42,262 nt of DNA from NCBI RefSeq assembly GCF_025567465.1, contig NZ_JAOQKI010000023.1, positions 1-42,262 of the forward strand, given 5' to 3'. This document shows positions 18,635-27,176 of this stretch, piece by piece. The position numbers were made by a program, and so were the translations under genes. This stretch comes from Roseburia_C amylophila. Its GTDB lineage: Bacteria; Bacillota; Clostridia; Lachnospirales; Lachnospiraceae. Under the pieces are notes generated by a model. The model worked only from the letters and a program-made list of their open reading frames with translations. It ran no database searches and was not told where the DNA came from. Within the stretch, counting starts at the first letter, position 1. Every line of letters starts with the position of its first letter.

Positions 18635-18889
18635 TTAGTCTCTCCGATAAATAATATGTGAACCGTTTCGAATTCCAAATTCTTTCAGTGTTTTATTTCC
18701 ACGTAAGAATACAATTGGATTCTCTGCTGCCAGATAACAGTTAAAAATATCATCTGTATCAATTCCCAGATCATATGCTTCATTTAATGCAAGCACCAGA
18801 TCATTTGCTGTGATTCCCAGTGGAATTTCCAAATCAACATGTATCTTTTTATCCTGACTAATAAATTCAACAACTGCCTTCTCGTCCAT
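18635..18889 (-). CDS. esaB: EsaB/YukD-like ubiquitin-fold protein
   Basis: This 84-residue protein has the beta-grasp pattern: VVEFISQDKKIHVDLEIPLG, a helix (ANDLVLALNEAYDL), then LRGNKTLKEFGIRNGSHIIY. Length and place directly before essC match YukD/EsaB, a cytosolic T7SSb regulator or assembly factor. GGGGGAG precedes the ATG, and its stop is two bases from the essC start. Confidence 0.92.
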   Translation of the reverse strand: MDEKAVVEFISQDKKIHVDLEIPLGITANDLVLALNEAYDLGIDTDDIFNCYLAAENPIVFLRGNKTLKEFGIRNGSHIIYRRD

Positions 18890-18901
18890 ATTTCACTCCC
18901 C

Positions 18902-19954
18902 CTAAATAAACATATAGGAAAGTTTTTTTATTCCTTCCAATGCTGCCAATTGTTCCGCTGTACCAAGCGGTGTTTCTGCCTCATATATCTTTTCCTTAAC
19001 CGGAAACTGTGCCTGCAGTTCTGACTGCATATAACAATTCATCTCATCTCCACGATAGCGGTTCATGATAACCAGATACTTTTCATGATCCCGGAAATCG
19101 AGATTTTGCATAATATATTCCATTTTGCAGGTTGAAATTGCATCCTGCATGGTAATCAGCAATACTTTATCTGCTTCCTGAAGCAATTGCACTCTGTTTG
19201 CTTCATATCCTGCCTCAATATCCACAATAATAAAATCGTATTCTTTACTTTCCCTGGCTCCACGAATTAAATTCAGATATATATCGTATGATAAATTTCT
19301 GGCATCCAATGTTGATAAAAATGGCGGTATATAAGAAAATCCTTCTTTTCTGATAAAGGAACGGATATTCTGGTATATGTGTCCCGCATCTTCTTTTATT
19401 GCACGATATCCTTCATTCGACATTCCACTCTTATCCCTCAGGTAAAAGAAAAATGCCTGTATTGCTTCTGTATTTACATATAAAATTCTTTTATGCTTCT
19501 TTGCCAGGCACTCCGCTAATCCGACGGAAAGACTTGTCTTTCCCGTTCCTCCGATTGCCGAATACAGCGCGATAATTGTAGTCTCTCTTTTTCCGGACTC
19601 TTTTCCTTCTAACCGCTCCTGACTCTTATAAGTCAGTTCATTGTATAACTCTTTGATGCCATAATACTTATAAACTCTTGATACCGATAATTCTTCGGTT
19701 CTGCCCTGTTCCTGATGTTCTGATAAAATAAACAGATTCTGAATATCCTGTCTTTGCAGCGCATTGGTATATAAATTTTCATTTACCGCTACAATTTCTG
19801 CTGTGACAGGGTTTGAAAAAAACTGTTCAAAATATTCCGGGTCAGAAATTATCTCAAGCTCTGCTCTGTCTCCCAGTTCCACCAGAAACTTATTTTCTAA
19901 TTCTGCCAGATATGCTGTATCCATATCTGCAATTACAATCAATGGTTTACTCAT
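18902..19954 (-). CDS. MinD/ParA-type ATPase with receiver-like N-terminus (CpaE/TadZ-like)
   Basis: This protein has 350 residues from MSKPLIVIADMD, four bases after the preceding stop; AGGA lies before this ATG. Residues 1-115 look like a pseudo-receiver domain (IVIADMD, IVAVNE). Residues 130-350 are a MinD-type ATPase with a deviant Walker A (YSAIGGTGKTS), a switch region and FIIVDIEAG. Such proteins place secretion machines or pili at particular sites in the cell. Inside a T7SS operon it probably positions or assembles the EssC complex, a role inferred from TadZ/CpaE. Confidence 0.88.
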   Translation of the reverse strand: MSKPLIVIADMDTAYLAELENKFLVELGDRAELEIISDPEYFEQFFSNPVTAEIVAVNENLYTNALQRQDIQNLFILSEHQEQGRTEELSVSRVYKYYGIKELYNELTYKSQERLEGKESGKRETTIIALYSAIGGTGKTSLSVGLAECLAKKHKRILYVNTEAIQAFFFYLRDKSGMSNEGYRAIKEDAGHIYQNIRSFIRKEGFSYIPPFLSTLDARNLSYDIYLNLIRGARESKEYDFIIVDIEAGYEANRVQLLQEADKVLLITMQDAISTCKMEYIMQNLDFRDHEKYLVIMNRYRGDEMNCYMQSELQAQFPVKEKIYEAETPLGTAEQLAALEGIKKLSYMFI

Positions 19955-19958
19955 CTTT

Positions 19959-20768
19959 TTATCCTCGCGCCACAAATTCCAGATTTGCTATTCGAATTCT
20001 GCTTCCATCCTGAATTTCAAGAGGCTCTGTCATCGTAACTTTCTTTCCATTCAAAAATGTTCCATTTGAGCTTCCCAAATCCTGAATATAATAACTTCTA
20101 TTTCGAACCAGAATCTTGCAGTGTACCCGGCTGACTGCAGGATTTCCGGTTATTTCACCATCCACTTTATCCCTGCTTTTACCCAGTACAAAATCCTTAT
20201 CTGTTATATGAAAAACAAATCTACCATCTAAGGACTGAATAGTGAGCTGCTTTGGTGTTTCGGTATTTTCTATTACCGCCGGATTCTGTATTGCTGCTTT
20301 TGGTATTGTAAGATTCGGTATTTCAAACTGTGCTTTCAGTTCATTCTCAAAAGTATTTTTATTCTTGGTCACTCCCGGAATCTGAATCGGCAAATAAATA
20401 ATCTTTACTTCTTCTGTAGCCGGATCCACATAAATGTTATCCAGCCGGTTATCTACATAAGCAATATCCAAAAAACCTAAATTAATAATCTGCGTAAATG
20501 CATCCAGAATCCGTGCTATCATACGTTCCTTCACTTCCGGTGTTGCATTTGCAAGTACCGTTTCTGCTGTCACATATTCTTTCGTAAAATATACCAGTTT
20601 TATTTTTCCGTTATATTTCAACCGATGGCATTTTAACAGATATGTCTCTTCCAGATTCTGCATTACTTTATAGCCGATATCGTAGAATAATTCATTATTC
20701 TCCAACAGGTACGCAATTCCCATTCCATGTTCTTCTTCTGTTACCTGTTTTCCTAAAAATTCTTTCAC
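19959..20768 (-). CDS. FHA-domain protein with kinase-like N-terminal domain (DUF6382-type)
   Basis: This 269-residue protein starts at GTG. The C-terminal FHA domain (about 170-267) has the full phosphothreonine pocket: GKS, SRVHC, and DLGSSNGTFLNG. The N-terminal 150 residues include a helix followed by VDNRLDNIYVD and VKIIYLPI, which resemble the catalytic-loop and following strand of a protein kinase but lack HRD and DFG, so it may be a pseudokinase. The EssB/YukC protein of other T7SSb systems is also a pseudokinase, and no EssB is found here. There is no membrane helix. It probably reads phosphorylation by the operon kinase. Confidence 0.87.
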   Translation of the reverse strand: MKEFLGKQVTEEEHGMGIAYLLENNELFYDIGYKVMQNLEETYLLKCHRLKYNGKIKLVYFTKEYVTAETVLANATPEVKERMIARILDAFTQIINLGFLDIAYVDNRLDNIYVDPATEEVKIIYLPIQIPGVTKNKNTFENELKAQFEIPNLTIPKAAIQNPAVIENTETPKQLTIQSLDGRFVFHITDKDFVLGKSRDKVDGEITGNPAVSRVHCKILVRNRSYYIQDLGSSNGTFLNGKKVTMTEPLEIQDGSRIRIANLEFVARG

Positions 20769-20788
20769 TTTATTCTTTCTTGCCTTTC

Positions 20789-21826
20789 CTAATCTTCTAA
20801 CTTAAATTCAAATTCTTCATCTGCAAGCCGTATGATATCTCCGTCACACAGTTCCACTTTGCAATCCGGTTCTAACATTTCTCCTTTTAAGAAGCTGTGA
20901 TTTGTAGACCTCTGATCTACTATTACAAAGTTTCCATTTTGTTTATAGATAACTGCATGTTTCCGGCTGATTGCTTTATTGTCACTCAATACCAAGTCAT
21001 TCTCTGCTGACTTTCCAATGGAAAATATCGTTCCGGGAATCGAAAAATATTCTCCCGTTTTCAGCCGGATAATTCCTGCCGCTATACTTCCTTCATTTAA
21101 GAGAACCGTTCCATCCTCCTCATCTAAAAGTGTGGTTCCATCTTCTTCTATTAAAACTGTAGTTTCCGGTTCATAAGCAGGTTCTATTTGTGCGGAAGGC
21201 GCATAATGCTGCCGATTTGCAAGCTGTGAACTTGCAATAAATCCGCTTTTCCCACTCTCTGTCCGCTTTATCTCCTGATATATCTGCGGATATCTTTTTA
21301 ATATATACTGCTCAATATCTTCTATCCGATAATTTGCAGTATCGGCAATAAAGTCTAAAAATGCTCTGGATTCCTTTCCCAGTTCCAGGTCATCTGATTT
21401 TATTTCTTTCACCATTTTTTCCAGAAAATTATATACATTAATGTTGCTCTCTCTGCTTAATAATGGCTCATATAGGAAAAACAGTTCTCCTGTTGTTTCT
21501 TTTACAAAAATAATTTCTGTATCCAGGACAAGATTAGGCAGATAAAATTTATATAATTCTATCTTCTTTATCATTTCTACAATCTGGGCAACAATACTGT
21601 AAAAACGATGAACATTTAATCCTTTTCTGATATAGCGGCTCAATGAAACAGACTGTGGCGCAGTATATATAATTCGATGCTTTCCCTCCATTGCAGGACG
21701 GAATAGCCCCGGTAATAAATTCTCCTGAAAAACCGCCAGTTCTCTTTCATTTACCGGAAGCTTTTTCATGCTCTTTTGTGTTATTTTTATCAAATTCTTG
21801 TGTGCTGAAATACTATACTTTGCCAC
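20789..21826 (-). CDS. FHA-domain protein with Thr-rich linker
   Basis: This 345-residue protein starts at GTG with AGAGGG upstream. It has an N-terminal domain of the same general shape as its downstream neighbour (LPNLVLDTEIIF, LFFLYEPLL), then a linker containing ETTVLIEEDGTTLLDEEDG with three similar T-x-L-L steps, then an FHA domain (about 255-343) with GKSAENDLVLSD and SRKHAVI. The usual SSNGT motif reads STNHSF. The linker threonines resemble phospho-acceptor sites recognised by FHA domains, so it may be both a substrate and a reader of the operon kinase. Confidence 0.87.
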   Translation of the reverse strand: MAKYSISAHKNLIKITQKSMKKLPVNERELAVFQENLLPGLFRPAMEGKHRIIYTAPQSVSLSRYIRKGLNVHRFYSIVAQIVEMIKKIELYKFYLPNLVLDTEIIFVKETTGELFFLYEPLLSRESNINVYNFLEKMVKEIKSDDLELGKESRAFLDFIADTANYRIEDIEQYILKRYPQIYQEIKRTESGKSGFIASSQLANRQHYAPSAQIEPAYEPETTVLIEEDGTTLLDEEDGTVLLNEGSIAAGIIRLKTGEYFSIPGTIFSIGKSAENDLVLSDNKAISRKHAVIYKQNGNFVIVDQRSTNHSFLKGEMLEPDCKVELCDGDIIRLADEEFEFKLED

Positions 21827-21847
21827 TATCTATCCCTCTATTCTGTT

Positions 21848-24800
21848 TCAGTTTTTACGTTTAATATGAACTGTCCGCTTTCTGCGAAGTCCTGCAAATA
21901 CTCCGGTTCCAACACCAACAACGGCAACTCCGCATACAATAGCGATAACCGCCGGTGTATTATTCAATAACCTTATCAAGGAATTGGTTGATACCAGCAA
22001 ATCGGCTATCTCACAGTCCACCTCATTGCCTGCTGCATCCTTTGCACTTATGGCTACTGTCTGCCGCTTATCGGATTCCGGAATCGAAAAACTAATATCA
22101 TCCCCATCCTGTGTATAGGAAAGTGTCTGTCCGTTTAATATAACCTTAATATCCTGCAATACCAGATTATCGATAACCGATACCGTTGCTTCATAATTCT
22201 GCGTATTGTAACTCTGTCCCTCTTCTATATTAATTGGCACAATCACCGGTGCTGTTCCATCCACACCAAATCCAATCTCTGCCTGCTTGGATTCATTAAT
22301 ATTCTCGTTGATATTACCGGCATTATCCTCTGAGTAAACCGTAACCAGGTAGGAACCGTCTCCCTGAAAAACTGATTTGTCTATCTTATAGGTATACTGG
22401 CTCCAGCTTCCGTTTCCACCCACTGAAGTAATGGTATAATCCGTTCCTTCTTCCAGATTTTTCGGCTCTCCATTTGCAGAAACCGTAATTTTAATGGTAT
22501 CCATGGAAAGACTGTCCACATTTGTCTCTGTCAGCACAATATCGATTGGTTCCTTAATATAAGTACCTTCTATTTCTTTCAAAGAATCATCCAATACATA
22601 AACCGAGCCAAATCTGTTTACCGAAAATGTAATACTCTGTTCTGTCTCATTTCCTGCAAAATCAGTTTCTCTTGCGGTCAACGTATAAATATCGTCTACA
22701 TCCTGTTCATGTGCAAAATCAGAGAAAGTAAAGGTCTGTCCATTTTCTGTCTGAGCAAAGGTGCCATCATAATAAACAATTCCATGATTTGCACCTGATA
22801 ATTCTATGGTTGCAGCGCCTTCATTATAATTTGTATCTGAAAATTGAACGACCGGCATGACTGCGTCATTATTCGCAGAATCATTTTCGATACCGGAGAT
22901 TTCAATTACAGGCTCTGTCTTATCAATGACAAACTCTGATGTACTGCTTTGAACCGCTGCATTTCCGGCTTCATCCATTGCATCAACTGTAAATGCGTAA
23001 TTTCCATCTACTGCAAAGGATATGGTTGCCATATGCACATCACCATCCGTTGTCCAACCGGACAATGCCGGGAAAACTGTTGTCTGTCCATTATCGGCAG
23101 CTGTTCCATGCACTTCAATTCGTCCTGCATCAAAATTATGCTCCGTTACTTTAATCGTAGCCGTTCTATCCTGTGCATAATAATTTCCATTGGCTGCCTG
23201 CCCATCCATTGTCACTTCAATTACAGGATTCGTCCGGTCAATGGTAAATGTCTGCTCCGGGAAAGTTGTTGCATTATTTCCTGCCCGGTCCCTGCCACTC
23301 ATCGAAAATCTGTAATCATCATCTGCTGCAAATGTTACCGTTGCCATATGCACACTGTTATCCGGATTTCCTTCCTCTGTATATTCTGTCCACCCTGAAA
23401 TCTGTGCCTCTGCGCCATGGGTGCTTATAAGATTCCATGCAATATCATTCTCATCAAAATTTCTTTCTCTCACGGTAACTGTTGCAACTCTTACATCCTT
23501 ATATACCGATGTATATATGCTGTCCGGTGCAATATCATTGTAGGATATACTTATCTCCGGAGCTGTTTTATCAATACTCATAGTTACTGCTTTTTCCGTC
23601 ACATTTCCTGCACAGTCTGTCACCTTTACATTTACAACAATATCATTGCTGTTATGAAATACCGGAATCTGTCCGCTCACACCTGTAACCAGATTTCTGT
23701 CTGCTGTTGTAATCTTCCATGCTTCATCCGATATTGCTCCGTTATTATCAACTGTCACTATGCCATTTCTGTTGTTTCCTGTATCATATGGTGCATTTAC
23801 TGACCATTCTATGGATCGAATTCCAGCATAAGGATCTTCTATACTTACTGCAACTGATGTATCAGATGCATACAATGGATTCCCTTTTCCATCTGTTGTA
23901 TCTGTCTTCTCCGGCTCTATTACTACATTACGATTGCTTTCATGTGCTTCCGACCGTTCCAGTAAAATACCCACTGATTTATAATAATCCAAAGACACAT
24001 TTCCCACATTGTCCGTTGCCTTTAAATAAATGTATCCCTTAAATTCAGCCTGAATTGGAATTCTGATAACAGCATCTTCTCCGGGTCTTTTTCTGCATTC
24101 TACCGTTACTTCTTTCTCTTCCGTTCCATCCGCATCTGTCAGATGATATGAAATACTTTGGATTCCTGCACCGGTATTTCCATCACTTACTGTTATTTCC
24201 GCAGTAACATCTGTATTGGCATAATATCCATAATTTCCGGTATCACTTACTGTTTCCTTTGATGCACCAATCACCTGAAAATCCGTAACAACCGGTGCTT
24301 GATTTTCTTTATGCACATGAATTGTTTTCGTATAGACATCTTTCTCATCTACATTTGCACTTACCGCAATTACAATTTCATAATCACCATCTCCAACGGC
24401 AGAAACCTGTGACGTGGAAATTACAAATGTATCCTTTGTTGTCATTTCCTGCTGAACATCTTTATAGATTCTGTTGGCATCTGTTAAGCTTTTTCCATTC
24501 TTGTCTTCTGTCAATGACGTTCCATTGATGGTAACATTTACTGAATTCAATCCTGATTTTTTCTGTTCTATCGAAAAATTTATGGTTTCATCCTGCTTCT
24601 CGTAATATGTAGTAACTCCTTCCATATTGGTATCCACATAAAAATGCGCAAGGTCTGCCTTTATTTCCGGCACTGTAATATCATGCACAATCTTCGCACC
24701 ATTTGCGAAGCTGCCATAATTTTCCGGTGCCATTGTATTTCCAACCTTATCCGTTGCAGATGCTGTTATCTTATTTTCTGCCGTATCGGAAAGTGTTATT

Positions 24801-26719
24801 GTAAATGTGGCACTGTTACTGCTGTCCACATTCTTAGTTGCTTTTGCTACGCCATCCTGATATATGGTAATCGACTTTACGCCGGATTGTTCATCCGCTG
24901 TCTTTACTGTAAATGTGACTTTTGCATCTCTCGTATAATATACATTTCTCTTTTCAATCAATGACGGTGCCTGAATGTCTGTAATAACAGGTGCACTTTT
25001 GTCCACCTGATATCCTCTAATTACCGGCCCGTCCACATTTACATTGGATGCCTTATCTACACCATAGAGATAAACCTCCGTATCTTCCTGCGGCACCACA
25101 TCTATCTGAATGGAAAATGTTCCATCCTCTGTTACGGCTGCCACATGTTCTTCCTCTGCCAGTATTTTATCTTCTGTCAGTGGTTCTGTTGACCATACCA
25201 CCCGGTCTGCTCCCGAAAGATAATTGGAGCCTTCCGTTCCTGCATCTGTTACATTTCCGGTAATAACAATATTATCTTCCTTGCCTGTAATCCATGTTTT
25301 ATATCCGTTCTCTACTGCTTTTCCATTCTCTGTAACAGTTACTTTCGGCGGAACTGTATCAAAAATAAATGTAACCGGTTTCTTTAGTTCATAGCCTATC
25401 TGGTTGGCGAAAATATTCCACGGACTCTCCAATTCCCAGATATTGTTTATAGTCTTTTCTGAATCCAGTATCTTATTCTGCTCATAATCTCTTACCCAGA
25501 AAGCTCCCAAAACTGACTTCTTCTCGTTATTAAAAGAAATTGATTTTCCGCTTTTGCTTTTTATCGTAACTGTCTGTCCTTTTGAGATGCTGTAGGTTAT
25601 CCCATCCTCTGATACTTCTCTGGTATTTTCATCCTGCGCATTAGAAAAGACAATCTCTATATCATCCGGGAATTGCGCTTCCTGTTCCACTTCTGCCTGT
25701 TCAAAACTTACTGTCAGTGCTGCATCCTCTTTTAATGATGGAAGAGATACTTTTCCTACTGTATCTTCATCCTGTAAAATCGTCAGTTCACTGTCATTCC
25801 ATGTTGCTGATTTTATAATATATCCTGGTTTTGGAATGATTTTTACATTTTCAAAGGTATCTCCATATTTGCAGTCTATTTCTTCTGATTTGTTATAAGC
25901 TGTATCACCAATCTGAATCCCGCCGCCTTCTGAAAGTTCCAACTTTATTTTCACTTTCTTAAGCACAAAAGAAATCTGCTCGGAATAAGATAATTTTTCC
26001 GTGGTGCAGGAAAATGTTTTATAATAAATATCATTTTCTTCATCATAGGTATAATCATCCGGTTTCTGGTTATTTTGAAATTCATATCCGGCATCTCTGT
26101 CCGGTTTAACCTCTATGCGGTAATCATTTTCTGCATTTACATTATATTTTTTTACACCCTGTGCCGACTCAGATGGTGTACATTCTTCTTCCCCATCCTC
26201 TTTGATTTTATATACGGTTACGCTTCCACCGGAAAAATCACTCTTTTCATCCGTAACTATATTCAAAGTCATTTCCCCTGTTGTTTTCTGTGCTTCTGCT
26301 TTAAATCTGAAAAAATTATTATCTTCCGTGCAGGAAAAAGCATACTGATATCCTTCCCCTTTTTCTTCGAAATCATTTTCTTCATCTAAAACAATTTTAT
26401 AATCTTCCTTCGGCTGTACCTCAATCAAATAATCCTTTCCAGCTTCCAGTTCATCGGTATAAAAAATCTTTGTATCCTTCTCTGTATCACTGTTCTGTGT
26501 ATCTTCCTCTAACTCTTCCCATGGCAGTTCAACATTCTCTGTGCCATCCTTAGATATTTCCTTTACTGTAATTTCAGCCCCATCTGCATTTATAATCTCA
26601 CCTACAATTGCATACTCTGTCGGTTCTTCCACTGCTGCTCTTGCATCTCCCACCGGTACTACACTCAATGTGACTACAACCGCAAGTGTCAATGCTAATA
26701 TCTGCTTCCATTTCTTCAT
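21848..26719 (-). CDS. Large Ig-repeat surface protein with C-terminal membrane anchor
   Basis: This protein has about 1623 residues. It has a signal peptide (MKKWKQILALTLAVVV, cleavage near ARA-A) and a single C-terminal helix (AIVCGVAVVGVGTGVFAG) followed by basic RRKRTVHIKRKN. Between them lies an acidic N-terminal region and roughly ten Ig-like units marked by DKTAPVI, DRTNPVI, FTIDRTNP and DNAGN-type motifs. There is no LPxTG, so it is held by the membrane helix. It lies inside the T7SS operon where Bacillus and Staphylococcus carry YueB/EsaA, the long extracellular component; a structural replacement is inferred. An ATG six codons upstream is also possible. Confidence 0.9.
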   Translation of the reverse strand: MKKWKQILALTLAVVVTLSVVPVGDARAAVEEPTEYAIVGEIINADGAEITVKEISKDGTENVELPWEELEEDTQNSDTEKDTKIFYTDELEAGKDYLIEVQPKEDYKIVLDEENDFEEKGEGYQYAFSCTEDNNFFRFKAEAQKTTGEMTLNIVTDEKSDFSGGSVTVYKIKEDGEEECTPSESAQGVKKYNVNAENDYRIEVKPDRDAGYEFQNNQKPDDYTYDEENDIYYKTFSCTTEKLSYSEQISFVLKKVKIKLELSEGGGIQIGDTAYNKSEEIDCKYGDTFENVKIIPKPGYIIKSATWNDSELTILQDEDTVGKVSLPSLKEDAALTVSFEQAEVEQEAQFPDDIEIVFSNAQDENTREVSEDGITYSISKGQTVTIKSKSGKSISFNNEKKSVLGAFWVRDYEQNKILDSEKTINNIWELESPWNIFANQIGYELKKPVTFIFDTVPPKVTVTENGKAVENGYKTWITGKEDNIVITGNVTDAGTEGSNYLSGADRVVWSTEPLTEDKILAEEEHVAAVTEDGTFSIQIDVVPQEDTEVYLYGVDKASNVNVDGPVIRGYQVDKSAPVITDIQAPSLIEKRNVYYTRDAKVTFTVKTADEQSGVKSITIYQDGVAKATKNVDSSNSATFTITLSDTAENKITASATDKVGNTMAPENYGSFANGAKIVHDITVPEIKADLAHFYVDTNMEGVTTYYEKQDETINFSIEQKKSGLNSVNVTINGTSLTEDKNGKSLTDANRIYKDVQQEMTTKDTFVISTSQVSAVGDGDYEIVIAVSANVDEKDVYTKTIHVHKENQAPVVTDFQVIGASKETVSDTGNYGYYANTDVTAEITVSDGNTGAGIQSISYHLTDADGTEEKEVTVECRKRPGEDAVIRIPIQAEFKGYIYLKATDNVGNVSLDYYKSVGILLERSEAHESNRNVVIEPEKTDTTDGKGNPLYASDTSVAVSIEDPYAGIRSIEWSVNAPYDTGNNRNGIVTVDNNGAISDEAWKITTADRNLVTGVSGQIPVFHNSNDIVVNVKVTDCAGNVTEKAVTMSIDKTAPEISISYNDIAPDSIYTSVYKDVRVATVTVRERNFDENDIAWNLISTHGAEAQISGWTEYTEEGNPDNSVHMATVTFAADDDYRFSMSGRDRAGNNATTFPEQTFTIDRTNPVIEVTMDGQAANGNYYAQDRTATIKVTEHNFDAGRIEVHGTAADNGQTTVFPALSGWTTDGDVHMATISFAVDGNYAFTVDAMDEAGNAAVQSSTSEFVIDKTEPVIEISGIENDSANNDAVMPVVQFSDTNYNEGAATIELSGANHGIVYYDGTFAQTENGQTFTFSDFAHEQDVDDIYTLTARETDFAGNETEQSITFSVNRFGSVYVLDDSLKEIEGTYIKEPIDIVLTETNVDSLSMDTIKITVSANGEPKNLEEGTDYTITSVGGNGSWSQYTYKIDKSVFQGDGSYLVTVYSEDNAGNINENINESKQAEIGFGVDGTAPVIVPINIEEGQSYNTQNYEATVSVIDNLVLQDIKVILNGQTLSYTQDGDDISFSIPESDKRQTVAISAKDAAGNEVDCEIADLLVSTNSLIRLLNNTPAVIAIVCGVAVVGVGTGVFAGLRRKRTVHIKRKN

Positions 26720-26764
26720 AAGTCTTCCCTCTTTCATTCTCTTTCCTATAAGTTTTTCATTTAC

Positions 26765-27163
26765 TTATATTGTCTCATTCGTATGAATTTCCATAACATC
26801 CTCTAACAAAATCAGTCCATCATTCTCCGATATATTCTGTTCTTCGTTACTCAGCAATACTGTACCTTCTTCCAACAGGATTGTCTCATCTTCCAGTACT
26901 GTTGTTTTCTCATCCTCTGCTGCCGGAATTGTTCTAGATACCGCTTCCTCTTTTACCGGATATTCATTTTTTATCGGCACTCTTCTTCTGTTTGCTTCCT
27001 TCCGATTCTGCTCACGAATTTCTTTCATCTGCTTTGCTGCTGTTTTTCCACTTACTTCACCATGCAGAGAAATAATGTCAAAACTGAAAAACAAAATAAT
27101 TGCAATCAGTAAAAAAATCGCTGCCAGTCCAAATCCTATCCATGAAATAATCTGATATATCAT
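26765..27163 (-). CDS. Small membrane protein with Thr-rich phospho-acceptor-like tail
   Basis: The protein has 132 residues when started at MIYQIISWIG, ten bases from AGGAG; in-frame ATGs three and eleven codons upstream are alternatives, and the earliest would overlap the kinase end. A transmembrane helix occupies about residues 6-30, followed by a basic cytoplasmic region and a tail containing TTVLEDETILLEEGTVLL, the same pattern as the linker of the FHA protein at 20789-21826. It follows the kinase gene directly and is a likely kinase substrate that recruits FHA proteins to the membrane. Confidence 0.8.
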   Translation of the reverse strand: MIYQIISWIGFGLAAIFLLIAIILFFSFDIISLHGEVSGKTAAKQMKEIREQNRKEANRRRVPIKNEYPVKEEAVSRTIPAAEDEKTTVLEDETILLEEGTVLLSNEEQNISENDGLILLEDVMEIHTNETI

Positions 27164-27176
27164 TGTATTCATGCTC

